Shown here in pieces: positions 37,391 to 48,448 of a stretch of 64,000 nucleotides of DNA. Below the pieces are notes generated by a model. That model did not search any database. It had not been told where the DNA came from and was given only the letters and a program-made list of their open reading frames with translations. Origin of the DNA: Desmodus rotundus (taxonomy: Eukaryota > Chordata > Mammalia > Chiroptera > Phyllostomidae). Position numbers and translations under genes: made by a program. The stretch lies in the NCBI RefSeq assembly GCF_022682495.2, contig NC_071388.1, forward strand, positions 28,194,139 to 28,258,138, written 5' to 3'. Numbering within the stretch: position 1 is the stretch's first letter; every line of letters starts with the position of its first letter.

Positions 37391-37740
37391 ATTAGAACTG
37401 GAGAGTATTATGCTAGTGAAAGACAAATATCATATGATCTCACCTACAAGTGGAACCTAATCAACAAAACAAACAAATGAGTAAAATAGAAAGAGAGACA
37501 GAAATAACGAATAAACTGACAGTGACCAGAAGGGAAGGGGAAGGGGAATAATGGGGGAAAGAGGAGGAAGGGTCAAGTCAAGGAACATGTATAAAAGACC
37601 CACGGACAAAGACAACAGGGGGGAGGGAGAATTGAATGTGGGGGGTCGGGGTGGGTAGGGCAGTGGAGAGTAATGGGGGGAAATGGACAACTGTAATCAA
37701 ACAACAATGAAAAGAATTAAAAGGAAATAACTAAAAAGTA
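37391..37740 (+). mobile_element. L1 3' end, sense, with G-quadruplex-type run
   Basis: 'gaactggagagtattatgct', 'atcatatgatctcacctaca', 'gtggaacctaatcaacaaaa', then the G-rich 3' UTR and 'tgtaatcaaacaacaatgaa' with an A-rich tail. Within it, 37640-37660 has four G runs separated by TC, T and TA. Flanks 'ttaaaaagtatta' (about 37377) and 'ttaaaagtatta' (about 37751) may be the target duplication. Confidence 0.9.
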
Positions 37741-38697
37741 GAAATGAAAATTAAAAGTATTACTTAGCATTCTGAAAAGTACATGATTTGTTTCAAAATG
37801 ACCATTGTGGTGGGCCAGTGGTTTGATATCCCCAGTTAATTATAACAAAATAATAACAAAATAATAATTATTATCACTTATATTTGGTATTGTTTTACTG
37901 TGTACAAAGGCCTGAAAATTTGTTTTCATCTGGTCTTAATTAAAACATGCAAAATGACTTGTCTTTTCTATACCCATATAGCTACACAGAATCAAAACCT
38001 AAATGTGTACCCTGATTCTGATTTAAATTTACCATTCTTTCTATTATACCAAAGGGTCTAATGTACACTAATAATTTCTATGTACGTGATTATCATCCTG
38101 CTCATTTAAAATAATCCAACTGCAATAATATTTTGTCTCTAACAGGAGCAATGAAGATTGCTTTGAGAAAAGTATTTTCTTTCAAGTTAGTTTCCTAAAA
38201 AAAATCATAGAATGTAATTATGTAACCCAAATATGCATAATTCCCTTAGTGCATTATTTACAACTTATGTGAATTTTTCTTGAGCCTATTTAGAACTTCA
38301 TTCCAAACCCCTTCTTAATGATATCCATAAAAACACTGAACACTGTAACCATTTTACTTCCCCCATTTAATTCCAAACCCAGGGGTCTTTACACTAGAAT
38401 CTTGTGATTTATAGATTACTTTCATATCCAATGTAACTCTGTTTTTAAGATTTTTATTTACTTTTTTGAAAACATTAAATAATTAGGTCCTATTTAATTT
38501 AGACCAAGCTTATTCAATTACCGAGATTAGTAACTCTTTAAAAAAAGTCTTTCTTGAGTAAAAGTCCTAGCATCATTTTATTGACTATACTAACAATAAA
38601 GTTATACATATTCATAAAAATAAAACAAATACTCGATTAATTTTAGAGGCTAATATCTGATGCTAAGATATTTATCATAATAGTGGCTGACAAGCCC
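37741..38697. other. unassigned AT-rich DNA
   Basis: No gene or repeat recognised. A short 'aacaaaataat' tandem lies near 37845-37868. Confidence 0.45.
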
Positions 38698-38903
38698 TGC
38701 CTGACTGGTGTGTCTCCATTGGTTAGGCTTCGTCCAGCAAAGCAGAGGGTCTCTGGTTTGGTATCCAGGGGGGCACATGACTGGGTTGCGGGATCCCTCC
38801 TGGTCCGGGTGCCTATGTGAGGCAACTGACTGAAGTGATGGTTCACTTCCTCCCTTTCTCCCTCCCTTCCCTTCTCTCCAAAAAATAACACAAACCTTTA
38901 AAA
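38698..38903 (+). mobile_element. VES-type bat SINE
   Basis: Head 'ctgcctgactggtgtgtctc', then 'ctctggtttggtatcc' (B-box area), 'gactgggttgcgggatccc', 'gaggcaactgactgaagtga' and a pyrimidine-rich end before an A-rich tail. Flanks 'aatagtggct' and 'aatagtatct' match at 8 of 10. Confidence 0.88.
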
Positions 38904-38939
38904 AATAGTATCTAATATGCAGAAGGTCATTGCTATATA

Positions 38940-39110
38940 CATTATCTTTTAATCTTCACAACCACAGACACAAAGTTATTTTCTGGTTTTAGAGATAAAG
39001 AAACAGATGCAGCAGAGAAGTTAAGATATTTGTCTCTCTGTACATAGTTAGCAAGTGGGAGAGCTAGTATTTGAAAATAATCAGTCTAGTATTCTGTTCA
39101 CCATCTTTCA
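38940..39110 (+). repeat. MIR SINE fragment
   Basis: Ordered MIR similarity: 'ttaatcttcacaaccac', 'ggttttagagataaagaaac', 'agagaagttaaga', 'acatagttagcaagtggga', 'gagctagtatttga'. Diverged, ancient. Confidence 0.8.
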
Positions 39111-41020
39111 TTATCAAGATGGATTGCTGACTTTCACTAGACACAAAATGAGATATGAAGAAGTTTGAGTAAAGAGTAGACATCTGAAAAGTTTCCATTG
39201 TACAATTTCTGGCATCCTATTGATGTAGAAAACCAGTGCCATCGGATGAAAGTGAGGGTTTCATTTGCTCCTGCAGTAACGAGCCACACTTGCAGCTTAT
39301 ATAAATTAAGCTCAAGGCTGACAATTGAGGATTTGTTGAAAAGTGAAAGGTGATTTCTGCTCCAGCAGAGAATTCACATTAAAATATAAGAAAATAAATC
39401 AATAACACAGCTATGAACAGAGTTAATGTGCTTTGAAAAAGTATATACAGGGGGCTGAGATGGAGGAGGGCAGTCGAGAGAAGGGATCAAGCTTTATAAC
39501 AGTGTAAGGAAAATTCCTCCTTAAGTAGCTGAAATTTAAAATGAAACTTGAAGGATTATATGAAACTAGCCAAGTGAAAAATAAGAGGAAAGTAATTCTG
39601 GATGAGAATACTGAAAATGAGAAAAAGATTTCCAATAGAAAATGTTACAGTATGTTGAAATTAACTGAAATATTTTGAGTTAAAACTAGTAATACATAAT
39701 AAGACATACTAAAAAACATATAAAATGATCATAATGTTTAAAGTTTGTTTAAATCATGATTTAAAAAAGCCAAAAATAATATTATGAGCCAATTGGGAAA
39801 ATTTAATACAAAAGAAATATTTGAGGATAATAAGGAATTTTTTGTTTATTTGTTTAGGCATGACAATAGCATGGAGAATATTTTTTAAAGTAACATTTTA
39901 AAACAGATATGTACTAAAGGAAATATAAATAAAATAATCTAATATTAAAAATGCTCTCTGACAACCCAGTAGCAATGGAGGTAGAGATGTAGTGGTAGGG
40001 AGTTATACAGATGAAAGTCAATTGATCATAAGTTGCTAATTTTGAACCTGAGGGACATGCAAAAGAAAAAGAGTTCATTATAGCAGTCCCTTATATGTTT
40101 GAAATTTTCTATTAATTGAAGTAAAAAATTTTTAAAAAAGATAAACATACACTAAAAATGGAAGGATTTGAAACTACATTTATAGTTATAATAAAATATT
40201 TAGATTTTTATGAACTTCAGTGTATATTTTATCTCCTAAATACTATAATTAAACATCAAATACATAAGATACATTTGATTTATGTTTAAATACTCACCTA
40301 TAAGAGAAATAAACATTTGATACTTTACTTAGTGTCTTTATTCCTCGACCAACCTTTGCATTATAGCTAGTTTTCTTTAATCATTAACCTTGTTCTCTAA
40401 ATATTTTTACTTTTTTATTTAAATTTCATATATTTTAAAGGCTAAGTGAAAAGAACCCTCATATCCCTATATTTGTATGTCATATGTCACTATATTTGTT
40501 TTTATCTGTAAAACATTAGATTCCATCTAGGTGTTTATCCTTTATCTGTTGATCCATCCATTCACCCATCTCTATACTTATTTGTTGATAATAATAAAAA
40601 AGAATTGCCACTCAGAAATGATTTGGGCTGCTTGTTGTATTATTCTTCTACCAATAATGGACAATACATCCTGCTATTTAGGGAAGATAACTTTGGGACC
40701 ATTTGGTTCATTCATTTCATTTGAAAGAAGAGTAAAGCAAGACAGAAAATAATATGCTAATAGTCATGTGACTATTGAGTTGTTTACAAAAATCATTTTA
40801 AATAACTTTAATGCCAGGGTAGAAGTCTCTTTGAAGAACATCCTTGAATTATAAGTAATAATTCAAAAGCTAGAAACTCCAGAAAATGGAATATAGTAAA
40901 TAAAGGCTGAGAATTGTTATCAAAAATAAAAAGTGTTCTAGAAAAAAACTTAACTTTGATTTAAACTGGGGTTTACATAATATAATAGGTAGTAGAAAAT
41001 TCCTCTTGGTTTCTAATTAT
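39111..41020. other. unassigned AT-rich DNA
   Basis: No gene or repeat recognised. Confidence 0.5.
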
Positions 41021-41128
41021 GTTTCCTTTCTTTCTTTTCTTCCTCCCTCCCTGAGGGAGTTTCTCCTTTTCTCAGTGTTCTCTCTATTCCTTCCTTCCTC
41101 CCTCCCTTCCTTCCTTCCTTCTTCCCTC

Positions 41129-41164
<36 letters not shown>

Positions 41165-41198
41165 TCATCCTTTCTTCTTCCTTTCTTTCTTTCTTTCT
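41021..41198. repeat. long polypyrimidine tract (TTTC/TTCC)n
   Basis: About 180 bp that is nearly all pyrimidine on the plus strand. It includes (TTTC) repeats at about 41129-41166 and (TTCC) repeats at about 41090-41120. The frames through it (Phe/Leu/Ser one way, Lys/Glu/Arg the other) are low-complexity artefacts. Mirror-repeat polypurine-polypyrimidine DNA can form triplex structures. Confidence 0.92.
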
Positions 41199-43227
41199 GC
41201 ATAAGTATACACACTGTAAATTCTACTCTTCGTTTCTACTTATATTTATTCTTTTTTATTTTATTTATATGCATGTGTAAAGTATAAAAGCATGGTAAAT
41301 TATCTCAATAACATTTGCCTATTAAGACATTTTATCTTGGTTTCCATAAACCACATATAAAATCAATTTTATTTATATTATAACAACAATTCTAGATAAA
41401 AATAAAGAGACCGTACTTAGTTACTAGTTTTATTAGACTTTTTAGGCATCTAATAACTTATTTTCTTCATCTATAGGCCATGTTATATATAATATGTCTA
41501 CCTTTATACTCTATCATCTCAGAAGTTTCTTTTACTGAATTTTTGTCATTTAGAACAATTCTAAAGTCCCATGGGATTTTGATGTTATAATAAAATAAAT
41601 ATAAGTATTCAAGTTAGTAAAACATATTTATGCAACAATATTTCCACATACAAAATGTTAAATTATCTTAATTTGCTTAATTTTTAGAGGAGAAATAAGC
41701 CTTTAACTGAATAAAGTGGTTACGTAGAAGAAATAAATTTTATTGGGAAACAGAAGCTACATTTCTCTGAATGCACTCTGTTTTGTTGATTTGTCATTGA
41801 AAGCATGTAACATGTCTTCATAATTATAAAACAAAATTAAATCAAAGAGAAAAAAGAAGCCCTCCCTGAAAACCATGAGCAAAATTGAACAAATAAACCT
41901 GAATTGGTGGCACTATCATGCAAAGAGGAAATATTTTCAAAGACTTTAAAATACAGTAATTTGATTGTGGATAAAAATAACTGGGGTGGGGGGAGGGGTG
42001 GAGACCTTAAAAAACTTTCAGTAAAACTGTTAGAGGTAATATTAAAATATTTACTCTAAAAGAAACATGTAAAATAAGTAATAACACTAATGTTTGGGAA
42101 CTAAGATTTTTAGTGTATAAAAAAATTAAAATATCCATTAAAGAAGAAAAGTAAAAGCCTACAGTCCTAAATCTAAACTGGAAATATCAATATAAATCCT
42201 ACTAAACGTTTTTTTAGAACACATACATTTCTGGCTCTGTTTTTGCCAAAGGTTTGGAAACAGTGGCCAGTTCCATGAGCAACAGACACTCTGTCATCCA
42301 GATGGCAGACTGTAAATACCACAGTCACAGGGAGAATTGTGACTACTTGGAGAAATGCAAAATTCCATGTTCAGAGCAATGCAGAATGAGTCCTAGCTTG
42401 TAATTTTTGTGTCCCGAAAACCAAGGAGTGTTATCATGGCTACTGTGGTCACATTGAGTAGATATAGGAACCAAGTGGAGGAGGTCGTCAGGAGAATTTA
42501 AGCACAAGTTTTCCTTGTGGCAAGCATTTATTGCAATATGAACCAAGAGCTCTATACCTCATCCACAAACCTCTGTTCCCATAAGCCACATTGAGAAACC
42601 AAATAATTTACCAAGTGTCTTAATACCCAGGAACCAAAATGTGAAGTCCCCCACCTTTATAATTACTTATCTATAAACAAAGGAACTTCCTATTAATCTA
42701 CCAGTCTTTTTCCATATAATTATTTTACCTTGCTACAATATAAAAAAAGATTTGAAACAACTTACAAACTGTACTCTAAAAGGTGAAAACATAACTGTGA
42801 AAAAATTAGGTAAAGAAAAAAAAGGGCGAGTTGAATAAAATTTAAATTGCATTATAATTATAAGCAAGTTAAAAGGTTGGTAAATGAAGATAAAAGAATC
42901 TTTGGGATTTTCAAGTAGCTGCAGGAGCAGAGAGAACGGTGGGGATGGAACAGTACCAGAGCAGAAACTGTTAGATATCTATGTGTCTAACATCAGATTG
43001 TATGGATTTAGGTGAATATTAGAAGTGCTGTCCTACACACAAACCACACAAGCATCTATATATTTGGAAAACATTTACTGAATCTCTATTATGTGCTTAA
43101 CATTGCACTAAATTATATGGAACACTTGAGCATAAGTATTAGAAAATACCTTTGGTCACAAATCAGAAAATGTTTATTTTAGTCCTTAAAATTGTTAACG
43201 TAATAATACTTTTTATTATACTGTCTT
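41199..43227. other. unassigned AT-rich DNA
   Basis: No gene recognised. A short G-rich run ('ggggtggggggaggggtgg') lies at about 41983-42001. Confidence 0.45.
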
Positions 43228-43375
43228 TGGCAAATAGTTATTAAGCTCGTTCTGCATCAAACCTGTGTTTTAGCTCACAGCATTACACACATTAAATCAT
43301 CTACATCCTCATAACAATCCTGCATGACATGTACAGTCTCTGCTATAAAACTAGAAATTTGGACAAACAGCTCCT
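43228..43375 (+). repeat. MIR SINE fragment
   Basis: Similarity in order to MIR's 3' half: 'gttctgcatcaaacctgtg', 'cattacacacattaaatcat', 'catcctcataacaatcctgc'. Diverged. Confidence 0.6.
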
Positions 43376-43633
43376 CTGAACCTCTTTTTCAACTTGTACG
43401 ATGAGAATAACAATTTCTACAGTAGCTGTTGTTACCAAGGTTCCTATGGGAATAGCATCCAATTGTGGGCAAGAGTGGTCCTCGCAACTTCAGTGATACT
43501 GTTAAGTTGAATGGCTTCAAATAGTTCCTTTGAACAAAATAAACCATTTAGGATTCAATTCTTTATTCCTTACTTCCTACTGGGAACTAGAGAGCATGCT
43601 TCACATACATCTCAGACCTTTAGACAGATCAAC
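43376..43633. other. unassigned DNA
   Basis: No gene or repeat recognised. Confidence 0.4.
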
Positions 43634-43755
43634 TCGTCCTGCGGTAGCCAGGATGTTGTTTTAGTTAAGTGCCTCCTAACCACCAGCCTACCGAGGTGCC
43701 CTGCGAGTTCGGACAGTGTCCGCCGAGCTGCTGTGGAGCAGCAGGAACGGGGCCG
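43634..43755. other. small CpG-dense patch of unknown origin
   Basis: Nine CpG dinucleotides in about 120 bp, in a window otherwise nearly free of CpG. Two short open frames cross it (plus 43511-43858, minus 43688-43990), neither with a domain I recognise. It could be a recently inserted or constrained sequence, an exon-like piece, or an unassigned retroviral fragment. No function is claimed. Confidence 0.5.
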
Positions 43756-44272
43756 AGTCCACACCCTGTTCTTTGTGTTCAATCCCAGAGAAGAAATTAA
43801 CACTCAGAAACAGGTTTTGGGTTTCATTTTGCAGCTGGAGTTTGAGAAGGGAAAATAAAGAAGTGACGTTAGTTAAGAGACAATTACTTTTAGTGAAAGA
43901 ACATATTCTATTGTTTAGGCATGTCTGTTTTTTAGGGAAAAGGGAGCAGTAAACAAGAGTGATACGTCTCAAGAAGAGGAACCAACTCATCTGGCATATT
44001 ATTGGCCTCTATGAATAACTTCCCCAAAATCTACAAACATCTGTAGACACTCATAGAAGAAGGGAAGGGAAAGTTCAAGGAGAAAAATATAATACAGAAA
44101 GTAAGGGCCTGACTTTCCAGAGCAAGGGATCAGTAGGAAAGTGAGTAGAGTTTTTCCAGCAACTGTATGCTTATATTTTCTATTTTTTTCTTCTGTTATA
44201 TTTAGGACAGATTCTTTGGGCCAGTCTTATCTCCTCAATCTAATTTCCTCTAACAAATGAAATAATGATTAT
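43756..44272. other. unassigned DNA before an LTR
   Basis: No gene or repeat recognised. Confidence 0.4.
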
Positions 44273-44478
44273 GAAGCAGGGTGCAGCCAAGAGGAGGGCC
44301 CCAAGAAGGGATTTGTAATGGGGTCCGGAACTCAAGGTGTCCAGGAAATATTAGAAAAATGTATATAGGATGTCCTCACCCCCACAAGCCTGAGCCAGGT
44401 GGGATGGGACACATGGAACAGGGCCATTCAGAGCTGTTTTGGGTAGCAAGAGCTTTGCAGCCAACCCTTGGCACAGTC

Positions 44479-44525
44479 ATTTAACATATCTATAACCTTT
44501 AACTGGTTTCATAGATATGTTAAAT
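44479..44525. repeat. 15-bp perfect inverted repeat in the LTR
   Basis: 'atttaacatatctat' (44479-44493) and 'atagatatgttaaat' (44511-44525) are exact reverse complements. Next to them 'aacc' (44494-44497) can pair with 'ggtt' (44505-44508), giving a 19-bp stem with a 2-nt bulge and a 7-nt loop. Confidence 0.95.
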
Positions 44526-44807
44526 AGCTGTGGCCATTCTTTGAGCCTCGGGGGTGGGAGCGAATTCCATCCAAGATGGGACTGTGAAGCAACTCCCCCT
44601 GGTTACAGAGCCTGTGGGAGAACTTGGAGATGATTGGCTCCATGCCATGGGGCCACACCTGCCCAGACTTATTATGGCAGCCCAGTAAAGCTGGAAGAAT
44701 ACGGGGATGCTGGCAGGTGTAACTGATTGTAGGAGGAGTCAGAAATGGGGCTGCAGAGGAAGATGGGTACTGGGATTTAAACCTGGGCATGGCAGCCATA
44801 GAGGGAT

Positions 44808-44916
44808 GACCACACGGTTCTGAGGGGAAAAGAGGACCATGTGGTTCTGAAGGAGAGTAAAGAGGACTATGCAGTTCTGATGGAGTGAATAGGAGAGGAC
44901 CATGTGGTTCTGGAGT
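44808..44916. repeat. four-copy minisatellite in the LTR
   Basis: The motif 'gaccatgtggttctg' or a close variant starts at 44808, 44835, 44865 and 44898, with A/G-rich spacers. Unit lengths are 27, 30 and 33 bp. Confidence 0.85.
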
Positions 44917-45276
44917 GCTTCTTTTTGCCACGCAGCTTAGGCAGCAGGAGAGACTTTGCCGGGAAGAAAAGGGGAGAAAGGACTCCTGTTGGTGGGCCAG
45001 GAGAAGGTGCCACATGGCTTTGGATTAACTGGAGATTGTGGCAGCCACACAGCTGATGGTGCTGGGAGCCTGAATCATGGACTTCTACTTGTTTTCCTGA
45101 GACACGGTACCCTAGACTGGGCACAGGGAGAGGGAGGGACTGTGCATCTGTGGGTATTCTAGAGGACTTTAGTATCTTATGAAGACATTAAGTCATTACT
45201 CTAAGTTTGTGTAACTTTTAAATAAATAATTCCTTTCCTTTTCACCAGTCTCTGGCATTGAGAGACATCTTTCCTC

Positions 45277-45297
45277 TGGCAGCGGGCATTTCGAACC
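45277..45297 (+). other. primer-binding-site-like sequence
   Basis: The sequence starting 'tggcagcggg' and ending 'tcgaacc' follows the LTR. It contains GGCAGCGG and TTCGAACC, both present in the complement of the 3' end of a leucine tRNA (the one ending CACCGCTGCCA), with a 2-4 nt gap between. This suggests a leucine-tRNA-primed retrovirus. Assignment by eye. Confidence 0.5.
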
Positions 45298-46741
45298 TAG
45301 CAGGTGTGTGTGTGTGTGGGGAACCTCCAGAGACAGAAAGGGGGGATCCTTTCTGTAATAATTTATCATGAGCCACCCCCCGGCTCTGCAACAATTAGTT
45401 CAAATATCTAAAAACTATATATGTAAATTTACTACTTTTGGTAAAAAAGAAGCACTATTTTCTATGTTCCCATACTTAATAAGTAAATTCTCCTAAGTTG
45501 ATGAGCAATCAAATTCAGTTTCACTCCTCACAAGCATATTACTAATTTTTAAATCATAACAATATTGGAATCAGAAAAAAAATAGTTAGACTCAATTGGA
45601 AATAAAAGTAAACACAAAATGAATTAGCAATTTTGATTTAAATTATATTTCTTTTGTATTTATTCATCCAAATTAAATTGGTTTAAATCACATTTTCCTG
45701 GAACTGCTATCCCATTTTTGCTCTGTCTAAGGTGGCATTGTGAAAGTATCATTCAAAGAATATACTGTATTCTCAAATTGTTGGGGATTGCTGAAAAGGT
45801 AAATTTCTATGATTCAGTTCTAAATGGAGTTCATAAACTCCCTCTATTTTGAAATAACCATTACTATCAAAGAGTACAAATTAGCCTGTTATAAATAATT
45901 TGCAAATATAAGAAAAATATAATTTGAATATTTCAAAAACAAAATCTTGACCTGGAAACCATTGGATATCTTTCTGTTGTGAGAAACACACTCTTAGTAT
46001 CAGCTCCAAACAGAAGAGGTGAATTTATCCTCCTAAATTTGGCTTCTGGCACTTAAGTTGAGAATAGAGAGAGAGAGCCGCAAGCGCATAGGCACCACTG
46101 TAGAACTATATAATTGAAGGGCGTGTTGTTTGCAGAGAAAAGTCTGCCTCACCAGCATGTATTTATTTATTTATTTATGTATGTATCAAGTTTACAGCCA
46201 CGATTGTCAGGAAGGAAAGGCTCATTCAGTGGATGCCAACCGCGGCCGTGCCATTCACAAACTGCGTGTTAAAGCATCACAAAGGGTTGCATTGTTCACC
46301 ATTTTCCATTATGTCAATCTGAAATTTTCACATAGCACTTCCTTTGGCCATGACACTGAAAATTCTCATTGCTCTTTCGCACAAAGTGTACTTCATCATG
46401 AAAATCATGAGACTTTAGTGGATAAGAAATACCATTTTCTCAGAGAGCAAAGTGTTGGAAGTACAAATCTTCCACAGTATCAAAATAGTAATTTATTTAA
46501 AATACCCAAGCCTCCAATCACCACATCTGGAAATGGTTAGATACAAGTGTTGACATGATACATAGCATGTAATAAATGATTAACAAATGATTGGGTATCA
46601 TCATACACCACATATAAAGTTGGGAATTACTACTTTTTCCACAATTAAATATAAAACTTGAATCGAGGTGTTTATATTTATTATCTTTAGATACATAAGT
46701 AAATAATAATCAATTAAACTTAGCTGAATGAAAAAAATGGA
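45298..46741. other. unassigned DNA between two LTRs
   Basis: Starts with a short (GT)n at 45304-45317 that may be the last trace of retroviral leader. The rest is AT-rich. The 136-codon frame at 46130-46540 contains a TTTA/TGTA repeat and no recognisable domain. Confidence 0.4.
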
Positions 46742-46761
46742 GGTTCAGCTGCCTGTTGCCA
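46742..46761 (-). other. primer-binding-site-like sequence, minus strand
   Basis: The minus strand reads 'tggcaacaggcagctgaacc' directly after the LTR end. It aligns with the sites at 45277-45297 and 15241-15261 (shared pattern TGGCA-CAGGCA-----AACC). Confidence 0.45.
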
Positions 46762-47640
46762 GAAGAGCCAAACTCAGGAGGCAGATGCTGGTGCAAAAGT
46801 AACCAAGGTCGTATCAGGTGCTGCACAGTCTGGGAGAATGGCAGACTCCTGTCTGAAAGCTCATCTCCTCAGCAAGACCAAGACAAAAGCGAATGTCCAG
46901 AGCTCCTGCTCCAATTTAAAGTACAGTCCTTTGGAGCCCACAGGAGGCTGCGAAGCAGTGACAGTCCCCATCCAGGTCATTTAGCTTCTTCCAGGGTGCT
47001 GTTCATTTTAAGCTTCCTCCTGGAGACTGAGTGTGGAGCCCACAAGGCCCATGGGCCATGTGGCTGCCAGGGCTGCAAGTGAGTGCACAGATGTAGCAGC
47101 CAGTACATCACTAAGTGGGCAAGAGGAAGTGAGAGGCTCCTTCCTAAAGGCCAAGGGCCATATGGCTGCTAAGGCCACATGGCCCATGGAGAGAACGGAG
47201 GAGTTCACTGTGCAAGTGCAGGTCGTGAGCCAGTGAGCCATGAGCATGTTCCCTTGGAGTTATATTGGCTTGGGTGTGGAATGGACCAGGTGCTTTCTCA
47301 AAATGACCAATCAGCTTCTCAAAGTTTTGCGCACTTTGGTAGGGTCCATCTCCTGACCAATCCCTTCTTTCCCTAGGTTAGAGTGACTCTATGGCTCCCC
47401 AGGTAAGGTTTGACTCTGTGGTTCAGCACCTCCCCCTGTGTCAGTTTGACTTCTATAGTGCATGTGCCTGCCTTCGCCTGCTCTCATCCCCAACCTCATA
47501 CAGGAGTTGGGGGGCTATCTTTCTATGCAGTTATGCTGCTAACTTTTCATGTGCTGAGTGCAAGAACCTCCCCCCTCTGCCACCATCCTGGCTGAGGGGG
47601 AGACTCCCTGGCAGTCTGGAGAGACTGTCTGCCCGTAACA
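46762..47640 (-). mobile_element. LTR of an endogenous retrovirus, minus orientation
   Basis: A GC-rich block of about 880 bp. On the minus strand it starts 'tgttacgggcagacagtc' (from 47640) and ends next to the primer-site-like sequence. The U3 side on the minus strand has CCAAT-type boxes and a TATA-like 'ccaatataact' near 47265. The last 25 bp before the primer site ('ctgcctcctgagtttggctc') resemble the end of the LTR at 15262 ('ctgcctctcaagtatgggct'), so these two may be the same broad family. The many short frames in both strands are not genes. Confidence 0.6.
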
Positions 47641-48225
47641 AAACTGCTGGTGATTAATCTTTATAAATCACTTGCTTTTAAATGGAATACATTCAGAGCC
47701 AAATTCTTATGTACACACACCTGTGATACATTCACATACTCAGAGAACATAATGTAATGAGCAATAAGGCCTTCATCAAAGTAATGACTTTTATTAAAAC
47801 CAGTAAAATGACTTTTTTAGGAAAGGGATTTATATAAATATGCAGTGATACTAAACTTACATTGAAACAAGGATAAATCATAAAGATTGAAAATGATATT
47901 TTTAACACTTTGACAATCTTCTAAAGATGAAAAAGATGAATAATATACCAGACGTGGGACATTATAATTTAAACACCTGCCAAGTGTTTCTTTTACATTA
48001 TTTTTATCTTCTATGTTACAAATGAAGTTCAGCCACTACCTAACACTTTCTTAGGGGTGTGTGTGTGTGTTAAGGGATAAAATGTGTACATAGTGTGTCA
48101 AAATCTGCTGTTTTGTCTTTGAACACACTCTGCCTTCAAGGTAGTTTAAAAAATTCTGGACACCTTTTGATCTCTTAGTTAGTTTTATAACAGTAAAAGC
48201 TGTTATTTAATTTCATTGCACACAT
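47641..48225. other. unassigned AT-rich DNA
   Basis: No gene recognised. A short (TG)n lies at 48057-48070. Confidence 0.45.
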
Positions 48226-48448
48226 CTATTTTTTAAATATTTTATTTATTTTTAGAGAGTGGGAAGGGAGGGAGCAAAAGAGGGAGAGAACCATCTGTGC
48301 TAGAGAGAAACACCAATCGATGCCTTTTGTATGTGCCCAACCGGGGACCAAACCCACAACCCAGGCATGTGCCCTGACCAGGATTTAAACCAATGACTCT
48401 TTGGTTTGTGGGGCCATGACCAGCCAAACAGCCACACTAGTCAGGGCT
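48226..48448 (-). mobile_element. VES-type bat SINE
   Basis: Antisense VES: A/T tail complement 'tattttatttatttttagag', GA-rich block, 'caaccggggaccaaacccac', 'aacccaggcatgtgccctga', 'tctttggtttgtggggccat', and head complement 'agccacactagtcagggctc'. All SINE blocks are present in order, so it is near full length. Confidence 0.9.

Larger units (their letters stand above)
44273..45276 (+). mobile_element. LTR of an endogenous retrovirus, plus orientation
   Basis: A GC-richer 1-kb block beginning 'tgaagcagggtgcagcc' and ending just before a primer-site-like sequence. AATAAA lies at 45221-45226, about 50 bp before the end, as in an LTR. It contains a strong hairpin (44479-44525) and a four-copy minisatellite (44808-44916). 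The 168-codon minus frame at 44509-45015 runs antisense through the LTR and is not a gene. No retroviral coding sequence follows, so it is a solo LTR or a truncated copy. The left boundary is inferred from a TG and a change in composition. Confidence 0.6.

Noticed and set aside
41006..41287. 93-codon Phe/Leu/Ser-rich frame
   Set aside because: It is the translation of a polypyrimidine repeat.
41983..42001. G-quadruplex at the G-rich run
   Set aside because: The G runs are not separated into four clean tracts of three with loops, unlike 37640-37660.
44509..45015. 168-codon minus-strand frame, the longest in the window
   Set aside because: It runs antisense through an LTR and through its minisatellite. 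No domain is recognisable, and GC-rich DNA with triplet-spaced repeats keeps frames open by chance.
46130..46540. 136-codon plus-strand frame
   Set aside because: It contains a TTTA/TGTA simple repeat and no recognisable domain. Coding support would need conservation or transcript data.
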